A DNA stretch of 23,280 nucleotides from assembly GCA_009926405.1 (NCBI GenBank), contig RFOZ01000013.1, forward strand, positions 1 to 23,280, read 5' to 3'. The position numbers and the translations under genes were made by a program. How positions within the stretch are numbered: position 1 is the first letter of the stretch; the number at the start of each line of letters is the position of its first letter. This stretch comes from Cytophagia bacterium. Its GTDB lineage: Bacteria > Bacteroidota > Bacteroidia > UBA7662. Below are positions 1 to 6,937 of the stretch, piece after piece. The notes under the pieces were generated by a model. It had not been told where the DNA came from. It did not search any database and worked only from the letters and a program-made list of their open reading frames with translations.

Positions 1-1094
1 GGGTAATCCACCAAGGGGTTGCGATTGGATTGGGCAGCCTGGACATCGTTGTTGCGACGATGGGCGATGGAGTCCGAGGGGTATAGGTTGACCCATTCAC
101 GCAACATTCGCTGTTGGGCTGTATCCAGGAAGGAAAGGATTACTTGGCTGTTCGCCGCATGCCTCAAAGCGAAATACAAAACAGCTCGTGCAACGGGCCC
201 TTTGTGGGCATCCCTGGGTTCGAACCAAACCGAATTGGCTTTGGACCCTCCGGTATAGGTAAGGGTGGGGTTGGGTACCCACCCAAAGGGTTTGTTACCC
301 CGGGCTGAATTAAGACCACCGTCGGTGATGAACAAGTGGTGAAGATCGCTTTGCATCGGTTCGGCTGATCCCATAAAACTCTGGGGCCAAGTATGTTCCG
401 TATTCATGCTGTAAGGCGCATTGTTAAGGGTCCCTGTATTAAAATCGGTTGCTGTATAGGAAATAGTACGACCCGAATACACGCATTCGTTTTTGTAGGG
501 ATTTGGATGAGCAGGTTCGCGACCGTTTGTTTTCCAATTATCAATCAACCCAAACATTCGTAACCGACCGTTGTTGGTCCCCGAATAACCCAAGGTCGTG
601 TACGGAGAACTAATCCGCTGGGCTAAAGCGGCGCGCAGGCTTTCTCCTTCCAGGTTTTGGGTCGAGGCATAGTAGGCCTGGCTGTAGACCCCTTGACCTG
701 TTAAATCAACTCGCAACGTTCCTCCTTTGCCGTTGTGCGAAAGCAATAACTCAGAATTATTCCACGTGTTGTGCCTTGGTTTGAAGGAGACGATGACTCT
801 TTTGGTTTGGCCTGGGGCCAAGGAAAAGAGGGAGTCGTTGGTATTGAAGGGAAGATGGCCGTAGTAGGGCAGGCAACGTAGGTTGCAAAGGACGCTCAGG
901 GAATCGGTATTGGTGACCGTAAAACCCAAGGTATCGTTGCTTATCTCGGTACGGTTACCGAATGCCAAGACGTTTTGGGATAGACTCAAAGCGTTTTGGG
1001 CGTGGAGGGGCGCTGCCAACCAAAGATGGGGAAGGGACACTCCAAGGAGGAACAAAATGCGAGATAATAACTTTTTTTGGGATGGGACCGGCAT
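1..1094 (-). CDS. Secreted endonuclease I family nuclease, 3' end outside window
   Basis: This is a reading frame of 364 codons read leftward from the ATG at 1094-1092 and still open at the left edge. An in-frame stop lies a few codons upstream of the ATG, so the start is firm. Residues 1-33 form a signal peptide ending in LHAQ. A beta-rich N-terminal domain resembling ASH/HYDIN-type immunoglobulin-like domains follows (about residues 34-140). The catalytic domain carries the endonuclease I hallmarks TEHTWPQSF (about residue 231), DLHHLF and FEPRDAHKGPVARAV, and it reaches RNPLVDYP at the edge, which lies near the end of the catalytic domain in this family. Family members are metal-dependent, non-specific secreted nucleases. 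I infer that it degrades extracellular DNA or RNA for nutrients or in the biofilm. A T9SS sorting domain probably lies beyond the window but is not seen. It is transcribed divergently from the gene at 1175 across 80 bases, with no perfect TAnnTTTG motif on this strand. Confidence 0.9.
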   Translation of the reverse strand, partial: MPVPSQKKLLSRILFLLGVSLPHLWLAAPLHAQNALSLSQNVLAFGNRTEISNDTLGFTVTNTDSLSVLCNLRCLPYYGHLPFNTNDSLFSLAPGQTKRVIVSFKPRHNTWNNSELLLSHNGKGGTLRVDLTGQGVYSQAYYASTQNLEGESLRAALAQRISSPYTTLGYSGTNNGRLRMFGLIDNWKTNGREPAHPNPYKNECVYSGRTISYTATDFNTGTLNNAPYSMNTEHTWPQSFMGSAEPMQSDLHHLFITDGGLNSARGNKPFGWVPNPTLTYTGGSKANSVWFEPRDAHKGPVARAVLYFALRHAANSQVILSFLDTAQQRMLREWVNLYPSDSIAHRRNNDVQAAQSNRNPLVDY

Positions 1095-1174
1095 GGTAAA
1101 TATTCAATGGTTTGGCTAACAGGCACTAAACAAATAAGTATCCTTGTTGTTATTTCTTTTTAACTTCATCAAAG

Positions 1175-2827
1175 ATGCGAATATCCTACAAAACTCTGCT
1201 ATTGCCTTCCCTCTTGATCTTGGGAGGGGTGTACACGGCCCTCACCTCCAGCTCCAACCCTCCCATGGGTCATACGGGTGCACCCGGTGAATCCAATTGC
1301 ACTTCGTGCCATGGGGGGACGGCTCTTAATTCAGGGCCCGCCACGCGCAGTCTCCTGTTGAACGGCTCGGTGCCCACGGCTTATGTTCCGGGCCAGACCT
1401 ACAATGTGAGTTTGACCGTGAACCGTGCCACCCGCGTTAAATTTGGTTTCCAACTGAAAGTAGAAGACAACAACGGAAGCGATGCCGGAACATTGATTTC
1501 GACGACCAACCGCACCGATTTGGCGTCGGGATACCTTAGTCAAACCTGGAATGGAAACACCGCTACCACGACCGGAAGCATTACCTGGAACTTTCAATGG
1601 ACAGCCCCGTCCGCCGGAACCGGCGATGTGACTTTTTACTACTGTTCCAATGCCGCTAACAACAACGGTGGAACCAGCGGGGACGAGATTTATACCAACA
1701 CCCTCACGTTGACTGAACAAAGCCCTGCTTTCTCGGTTAGCGGGGTTCTGCATTACGATAATTCGTCGCTAACGCCGATCGTCAACAGCCAGGTTCGTTT
1801 GTTGGGGCCCGGGGGTGTGCAGGTCGCAACGGCGACCACCAACGCTTCGGGTCAATATGTTATGAACAATGTAGCACCGGGCTCTTATACCTTAACAGCT
1901 CAAAGCAGTCGCCCGAGTGCCTCGGATGCCCTCCAAATCAGCCGGCATTTTAGCAGTCTTTTTAATTTGTCGGGTCTTCGGCTGGGTGCCGCGGATGTAA
2001 ACGCCACCAATTCGATCAACACCGGGGATGCTTTGTTAGCCACCCGACGATACTCCGGGAACATCAGTTCCTTCAGCGCAGGCGATTGGCGGTTTGAGTC
2101 CATTCCGTTGACCGTTGCCTCTTCATCCGTCACTCAAAATATACGTGGGATATGTTATGGCGATGTAAACGGGAGTTTCCTGCCATCGGTTCAGCGCTCA
2201 TCCCTTTTTGACCTCCAAGGTATGGTTGAGGCATCGGTGGACAAGGGGGAGATCCTGTTGCCTATTGTTTTGGCCAATCATGCTCGCTTGGGTTCTTTGA
2301 GTCTGGACATCCTGATTCCGGACGGTTGGGTTGGTGTTGGTGTCGAGTCCTATTTGCCGGGCATGCCCTTGGAATTTCGATGGTTCGGGAACCGACTTCG
2401 CTTGGCGTGGTTTGATTCTCAAGGTTGGGAAGGTCGTGAAGGGATGCCCCTACTGGCCCTGCGTTTGCGTCCGCTGCATGGTTTGGCCGGACCCCTGCTG
2501 CTCCTACCGGAATCGGAGTGGACCGATCCCGAGGCCAGGCCGTTGGAGGGAGTTCGTCTGATCTCAGGACCTTCGGAATCGGTGCAAGGAGCCTTTGGAT
2601 TAAGCAGGGTTGCTGGGGCCGCGAATACGATTTTGGTCAAGGGGAGTTCGTCGGCGGTCTTGCGTTGCTTGGATGGAGCGGGTCGAATCCTGAGTCTTGA
2701 AAGCCTGGATTGGAAAATTGGTCAGGAGGTTTTGGAAAGAAAGGTGCCGGAGGGGACGGTTTTGGTAAGCCTGCAGCCTCGTTTAAGCGGTTATCGAACC
2801 ATTTCCCTAAAATTAGGGATATTTTAA
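1175..2827 (+). CDS. Exported choice-of-anchor V-like protein with CxxCH motif, dockerin-like and cohesin-like domains
   Basis: The protein has 550 residues. Residues 1-26 are a signal peptide. The mature N-terminus has SNPPMGHTGAPGESNCTSCH, with one CxxCH motif (Cys42, Cys45, His46). A beta domain to about residue 185 matches the choice-of-anchor V (Reeler-like) pattern known from Bacteroidota exported proteins. Residues 187-345 are a carboxypeptidase-regulatory-like strand set followed by a dockerin-like segment (DVNATNSINTGDALLATRRY, then CYGDVNGSF). Residues 360-465 resemble a cohesin beta sandwich, with the motif NRLRLAWFDSQGW. The last 75 residues look like a degenerate T9SS type A sorting domain that lacks the usual PNP motif but keeps a GAGRILSLESL-type strand. 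The function is unknown. The CxxCH could bind a c-type heme, but a metal or disulfide role cannot be excluded. The module shared with the next gene suggests the pair arose by duplication and domain shuffling. A weak promoter-like TATCCTTG lies at 1139-1146. Confidence 0.85.
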   Translation: MRISYKTLLLPSLLILGGVYTALTSSSNPPMGHTGAPGESNCTSCHGGTALNSGPATRSLLLNGSVPTAYVPGQTYNVSLTVNRATRVKFGFQLKVEDNNGSDAGTLISTTNRTDLASGYLSQTWNGNTATTTGSITWNFQWTAPSAGTGDVTFYYCSNAANNNGGTSGDEIYTNTLTLTEQSPAFSVSGVLHYDNSSLTPIVNSQVRLLGPGGVQVATATTNASGQYVMNNVAPGSYTLTAQSSRPSASDALQISRHFSSLFNLSGLRLGAADVNATNSINTGDALLATRRYSGNISSFSAGDWRFESIPLTVASSSVTQNIRGICYGDVNGSFLPSVQRSSLFDLQGMVEASVDKGEILLPIVLANHARLGSLSLDILIPDGWVGVGVESYLPGMPLEFRWFGNRLRLAWFDSQGWEGREGMPLLALRLRPLHGLAGPLLLLPESEWTDPEARPLEGVRLISGPSESVQGAFGLSRVAGAANTILVKGSSSAVLRCLDGAGRILSLESLDWKIGQEVLERKVPEGTVLVSLQPRLSGYRTISLKLGIF

Positions 2828-2860
2828 TGAGCTAATCTCCGGGGTTTATCCCATGGGTTT

Positions 2861-2868
2861 TAGTTTTG
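2861..2868 (+). promoter_or_regulatory. Bacteroidota -7 promoter element TAGTTTTG
   Basis: This is a perfect match to TAnnTTTG, 21 bases upstream of the ATG at 2890. I see no convincing -33 TTG at the expected distance. It suggests the metalloprotease gene has its own promoter in the 62-base gap after the preceding gene. Confidence 0.5.
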
Positions 2869-2889
2869 TTTCATAAAATTTGGATTTTG

Positions 2890-5871
2890 ATGAAACTTAG
2901 CCCCTTCTTTTGGTCTTGCTTGACCGGTGCCTTTGCACTTTTTTTGGGTAACCAGGCTCAATCCCAAGTCCGTTGTTGGACTCATGAGCATCACCTGACT
3001 CGCCAAGCCCAAGGGCAGCACACCGAGACGGAGGCCCAATTTGAATCGTGGATGGACCGACAAATTCGCGAAGGTGTAGGGATAGGTTCGATCGAAAATG
3101 AGTACAACATCCCCGTCGTATTTCACATCATTTACCAAAACCCCACGGACGCTTGGAATATTTCGGCGGCCCAAGTTCAGTCGCAGCTACAAATTCTGAA
3201 CGAAGATTTCAAGCGTCTGAACGCCGATACCCTCAACGCACCGGCTGCTTTTCGTGCCGTGGCCGCCGGGTCGAACATAAATTTTTGTCTTGCACAACGG
3301 GATCCTCAAGGCAACGCTAGTACCGGTATTGTACGTTGGGCCTTCAGTCAAAATGCGGCTTGGTCCACAACACAAATTGATGCGACCATCAAGCCGGCCA
3401 CGATTTGGGACCCGACTCGGTACTTTAATATATGGGTGGTGAACATTTCAGGGGGCATCCTGGGTTATGCGCAGTTTCCTGTTTCATCGGGTTTGGCGGG
3501 TTTGACCAACAGCGGCGCCGCCAACACCGACGGGGTCGTGCTGCTATACAATTCGGTGGGTCGTCCCCCGGCCAATCCGTTCACCGGTGTTTACAACCGA
3601 GGTAGGACCGCAACCCACGAAGTGGGCCATTGGCTGGGTCTGCGGCATATTTGGGGCGACGGATCATCGTGCACGGCCACGGATTATTGTGGTGATACAC
3701 CGCCTTCGGATGCCCCGAATTACGGCTGCGCAACCACTCATTCCTCCTGTACTGGACCGGATATGGTCCAAAACTACATGGACTATTCTGACGATTTATG
3801 CATGAATCTTTTCACTCAAAATCAGGTTCAACGCATGTGGACGGTCCTTGCCAACAGCCCAAGGCGAGCGAGCTTGTTAACCGCCAATTCTTGTCAGCCA
3901 GTGAATGTAACGCCGGGTCCTTTAACAGCTGCTTTTGGGGTCAGCGATTCAGTGGCCGATTTTGGTGGCACGGTGGATACCGTGCAGTTAATTGATCAAT
4001 CAGCCGGCGTACCATCCACGCGATTATGGACCATAACACCATCCACTGGTTGGGCCTTTGCTCCCGGTTCAACTGCTGTCGATGCCCAACCTCGTCTTAG
4101 CTTTTCGGTAGCTGGTTTGTACAGCGTCAAACTGAGGGTCACCAATGCCTTTGGCACGGATTCGCTCACGCGGACCTCTTGCATTCGGGCCAGGGCTGCT
4201 GCCTGTGCATCAGGGGCCACCGATCCGGCGGATACCCGTATCGCATCTTGGACCTTTGCCGGCACGACGTATACATCGCCTACCGGCGCTGGGAATTGCG
4301 CCACCTACACCGATCGGACCAATCTGCCTCCTTTTCAGGTGACAATGGGGCAGTCTTATGCGGCCAGTTTGGTCAAAGGAACCTGTGGATCAAATTACGC
4401 AGCCTATGCCAAGGTCTATCTTGATTTTAACCGTAATTATATTTTCGAGGCGAGTGAAATGATCATGAGCGGCTCGTTGGCCAATTCAGCATCGGCAACC
4501 CTCAATGCATCGTCTCTTCCAATCGCAGGGCCGCAAGCCTCGGCTGGCCTCTGTTTGCTCAGGGTTGTCCTAAACGAAGGCGGGGATGCAACCAATACCC
4601 AGGCATGTGGCGCCTACCAGTGGGGTGAAACCCAGGATTACTTGGTCCAGGTCAACAACCCGGCAGCCCTACCACTTACGGGGACCGTTACGTACAACAA
4701 TATTTCTTGGACTCCTTTATCGGCGGTTACCGTGCAGTTGCTGAGCTACCCGGGCTTGGTTCAAGAGGGCACGGCGGTTACCAATGCCCAAGGCTCGTAT
4801 AGTCTGAGCGGTTATACCAACGGGAACAAAACATTGCGTCTTCAGACGAACAGGACCTGGGGCGGGGTCAATGCGACCGATGCGCTGTTGGCCAATCTTC
4901 ATTTTTCGAACGCCCAACCTTTGAGCGGTTTGCGGCTCAAAGCGGGGGATGTGAATGCCTCTGGCACGGTCAACGCTTCGGATGCGTTGGTCATTAGCCG
5001 ACGTTACGCCAATGTCATAGGGTCCTTTTCATCCGGAAATTGGGTATTTGATACCGCGGTTTTGAGCCTTAACGGGTCTGCGGTATCGCGGAATCTTCAG
5101 GGGTTGTGTTACGGGGATGTCAATGGGTCTTTTTTCCCTGGGGCTGCTCGCTGGGGTTCGCCTTCTTTTGAATTGCTAGAGGACGCTGAATGGACCTGGA
5201 AACAATCGTTAAATCACCAAAATTCACCTATTGTTACGACCATTCGTTCCAATTATTCAGGAAAGGTAGGGGCCTTGTCTTTGGATCTTTCCTGGCCTGC
5301 GTTTTTGGGCGAACCAAGGGTTCGATTTCTTCTGGGCAACCAGGAGCCGGTGGTTTCATGGTTGGATGGCCGACTCCGTTTGGCTTGGAACGATGTCCAA
5401 GGATGGGACCTTGAGGACCATGACCCTGTCTTTGAAATAGAGCATACCCTGGTTGGTAATCTAGCCCCATGGTCTTGGGATCTTGGTCCTGGCACGGAGT
5501 GGGCGGACCCCCTCGGTCAGCCTTTGGTCCGCGCTGGGTTGCGTTTGCCAGCCTCGCTTCGCGGGGTATCGCAGGGTCCTTTCAATTCCTGCGAACTTTG
5601 GCCGAATCCTGCTCAAGGCCCCTTCCGGATCGTCACATCGGCTGAGATTCTCGACTCTTGGCAGGCCGCTGCGGGGGAACAAAATTTGCATTGGGTCCTA
5701 CGAGACCTAACCGGCAGGGTCGTGCTTCGTTTGCCTTGGGATTCCAGCCAACGTCGACCCAACGGGTACGAATTGGACCCGGGCTCGCTTCAAGGTGGGC
5801 TTTACACGGTGGAGCTTCAGGGCATTGCAGGCGCCTATGCCCCCAAAGGGCTTCGAATTCGCTTGAATTGA
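2890..5871 (+). CDS. T9SS-exported M43 family (pappalysin-like) zinc metalloprotease with PKD, GEVED, dockerin-like and cohesin-like domains
   Basis: I start the gene at the ATG at 2890 (993 residues), because a signal peptide begins directly there (MKLSPFFWSCLTGAFALFLG, cleavage near QAQSQ). An upstream TTG at 2866 lies inside the promoter element. The catalytic domain (about 60-340) has the zinc site HEVGHWLGLRH at 243-253 and the Met-turn NYMDYS near 295, as in MEP43/cytophagalysin proteases. Further along are a PKD-like domain (345-430), a GEVED domain (437-590, with GETQDY in place of GEVEDY), a carboxypeptidase-regulatory-like domain plus dockerin-like segment (594-751: DVNASGTVNASDALVISRRY and CYGDVNGSF), a cohesin-like domain (about 778-886, GRLRLAWNDVQGW) and a T9SS type A sorting domain (WPNPAQGPFRI near 900, GLYTVEL near the end). 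I infer a surface-attached or released protease that digests extracellular protein. The C-terminal half is paralogous to the preceding gene. Confidence 0.9.
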   Translation: MKLSPFFWSCLTGAFALFLGNQAQSQVRCWTHEHHLTRQAQGQHTETEAQFESWMDRQIREGVGIGSIENEYNIPVVFHIIYQNPTDAWNISAAQVQSQLQILNEDFKRLNADTLNAPAAFRAVAAGSNINFCLAQRDPQGNASTGIVRWAFSQNAAWSTTQIDATIKPATIWDPTRYFNIWVVNISGGILGYAQFPVSSGLAGLTNSGAANTDGVVLLYNSVGRPPANPFTGVYNRGRTATHEVGHWLGLRHIWGDGSSCTATDYCGDTPPSDAPNYGCATTHSSCTGPDMVQNYMDYSDDLCMNLFTQNQVQRMWTVLANSPRRASLLTANSCQPVNVTPGPLTAAFGVSDSVADFGGTVDTVQLIDQSAGVPSTRLWTITPSTGWAFAPGSTAVDAQPRLSFSVAGLYSVKLRVTNAFGTDSLTRTSCIRARAAACASGATDPADTRIASWTFAGTTYTSPTGAGNCATYTDRTNLPPFQVTMGQSYAASLVKGTCGSNYAAYAKVYLDFNRNYIFEASEMIMSGSLANSASATLNASSLPIAGPQASAGLCLLRVVLNEGGDATNTQACGAYQWGETQDYLVQVNNPAALPLTGTVTYNNISWTPLSAVTVQLLSYPGLVQEGTAVTNAQGSYSLSGYTNGNKTLRLQTNRTWGGVNATDALLANLHFSNAQPLSGLRLKAGDVNASGTVNASDALVISRRYANVIGSFSSGNWVFDTAVLSLNGSAVSRNLQGLCYGDVNGSFFPGAARWGSPSFELLEDAEWTWKQSLNHQNSPIVTTIRSNYSGKVGALSLDLSWPAFLGEPRVRFLLGNQEPVVSWLDGRLRLAWNDVQGWDLEDHDPVFEIEHTLVGNLAPWSWDLGPGTEWADPLGQPLVRAGLRLPASLRGVSQGPFNSCELWPNPAQGPFRIVTSAEILDSWQAAAGEQNLHWVLRDLTGRVVLRLPWDSSQRRPNGYELDPGSLQGGLYTVELQGIAGAYAPKGLRIRLN

Positions 5872-5950
5872 TCCACTGGACGGTCAACCTGTCGAGTCAA
5901 TTTCGGAACAATTAGTCCAAATCGGATATCTATTCAAAATCGGAACGAAG

Positions 5951-6733
5951 GTGGAACCGAATTTTGCGTGGTGGGAAGCGTTTCCTACGGTGCTTTGGAG
6001 GATCGGTGGCCGTTATTTCCTTTTTGCTAGCCTGGCATTTTTGGTTTTTTATGTTTGGAAACGTTCGGCATGGTTTTCCCGTAAGATTCAGCCCCGATTT
6101 CCTGGTTCAAAGGATCTCAAGCGCGAGGTTTTTTATTCTTTCCTTACGATATTGATCTTTGCCGCGGTGGTAACGACGGTCATGTTTCATCCGTCGGTCC
6201 GGCCTTGGACCCGTCTGATGGACTCACCCGACCAGCGAGGTTGGATTTATTATTTCGCAGTTTTTCCGATACTCTTGTTTTTGCATGATGCCTATTTTTA
6301 TTGGGCGCACCGATTGATGCACCTTCCTTGGTTTTACAAAAAGGTGCATCGTGTTCATCACCAATCCACCAATCCCTCTCCCTGGGCGGCTTACGCTTTC
6401 CATCCTTGGGAAGCGTTGGTGGAAGTCGGAATCCTTCCCTTGTTTGTGATGGGGCTACCGCTCCACAAATCCCATGTGATTTTGTTTTTTTTGTTTATGA
6501 TTGTCTACAATGTCTACGGCCACCTTGGCTACGAATTGTATCCTTCATCTTTTGTCAAATCCCGATGGGGGTCGTGGGTCAATACGTCCAGGCATCATAA
6601 CCTGCACCACGAGCGTTTTATTGGGAATTATGGATTGTATTTTTTGATTTGGGATCGGTGGATGGGTACCCTAAGGCCTGTCAATGAATCGCAATATCAA
6701 TCCAAGGTGTCTCCTTTGGCAGGGAGAGCGTAA
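5951..6733 (+). CDS. Fatty acid hydroxylase / sterol desaturase superfamily membrane protein
   Basis: The protein has 260 residues and starts at GTG 5951. The frame is open upstream to 5867 but has no ATG there. Several hydrophobic segments lie in residues 15-110. The di-iron histidine clusters of the superfamily are present: HDAYFYWAHRLMH (His112, His120, His124), HRVHH (133-137) and HHNLHH (215-220). These enzymes use O2 to hydroxylate or desaturate lipids in the membrane. The substrate cannot be told from sequence; sphingolipid, carotenoid or other lipid substrates are all possible. It lies 79 bases after the metalloprotease gene with no recognisable promoter, so it may be read through from upstream. 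The hairpin at 6749-6773 lies just after its stop but has its T-tract on the other strand. Confidence 0.85.
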   Translation: MEPNFAWWEAFPTVLWRIGGRYFLFASLAFLVFYVWKRSAWFSRKIQPRFPGSKDLKREVFYSFLTILIFAAVVTTVMFHPSVRPWTRLMDSPDQRGWIYYFAVFPILLFLHDAYFYWAHRLMHLPWFYKKVHRVHHQSTNPSPWAAYAFHPWEALVEVGILPLFVMGLPLHKSHVILFFLFMIVYNVYGHLGYELYPSSFVKSRWGSWVNTSRHHNLHHERFIGNYGLYFLIWDRWMGTLRPVNESQYQSKVSPLAGRA

Positions 6734-6740
6734 ACTATAA

Positions 6741-6773
6741 AAAGCAAAAAGCCCGCCTCAGGGAGGCGGGCTT
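6741..6773 (-). terminator. Rho-independent terminator of tRNA-Asp
   Basis: A perfect 11-bp stem (AAGCCCGCCTC at 6749-6759 pairing with GAGGCGGGCTT at 6763-6773) has a 3-base loop. On the minus strand it is followed by a T-rich tract (CTTTTTGCTTTTT). It sits 4 bases beyond the 3' end of the tRNA. It also lies 15 bases after the plus-strand hydroxylase gene and might act on that strand too, although no T-run follows there. Confidence 0.9.
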
Positions 6774-6777
6774 CAAG

Positions 6778-6851
6778 CGGTCCGGACGGGACTCGAACCC
6801 GCGACCCCATGCGTGACAGGCATGTATTCTAACCAACTGAACTACCGAACC
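6778..6851 (-). tRNA. tRNA-Asp (anticodon GTC)
   Basis: Read on the minus strand, the 74-base gene starts GGTTCGG and ends CCGGACC plus discriminator G. The acceptor stem pairs fully with one wobble. The anticodon loop is CCTGTCACG (anticodon GTC), and the T-loop is GGTTCGAGTCC. The discriminator base G is an identity element for tRNA-Asp. The 3' CCA is not encoded (the next bases are CTT), so it must be added after transcription. The gene has its own promoter-like element upstream and a strong terminator downstream, so it appears to be a single-gene unit. Confidence 0.97.
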
Positions 6852-6853
6852 AG

Positions 6854-6870
6854 GTTAAGTGAAGCTTAAC
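6854..6870. repeat. Inverted repeat in tRNA-Asp leader
   Basis: GTTAAG and CTTAAC (6 bp, perfect) are separated by TGAAG and lie directly before the tRNA 5' end, between it and its presumed promoter. In the precursor RNA this could form a small hairpin next to the RNase P cleavage site. Its role is unknown. Confidence 0.4.
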
Positions 6871-6876
6871 GCGGGG

Positions 6877-6884
6877 CAAATATA
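6877..6884 (-). promoter_or_regulatory. -7 promoter element of tRNA-Asp (TATATTTG)
   Basis: On the minus strand this is a perfect TAnnTTTG match, 25 bases upstream of the tRNA 5' end. It sits back to back with the typA element at 6905-6912, with 20 bases between them. Confidence 0.55.
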
Positions 6885-6904
6885 AGGAAAGAGAATTAGA
6901 ATGC

Positions 6905-6912
6905 TACATTTG
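6905..6912 (+). promoter_or_regulatory. -7 promoter element of typA (TACATTTG)
   Basis: This is a perfect TAnnTTTG match, 25 bases upstream of the typA ATG, implying a short leader of roughly 20 bases. Confidence 0.55.
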
Positions 6913-6937
6913 CGGCGCCTTTAAGGCTTGAACTTTT

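Noticed and set aside
2866..2889. TTG start for the metalloprotease
   Set aside because: It lies within the -7 promoter element, so it would not be in the mRNA. The ATG at 2890 begins a standard signal peptide.
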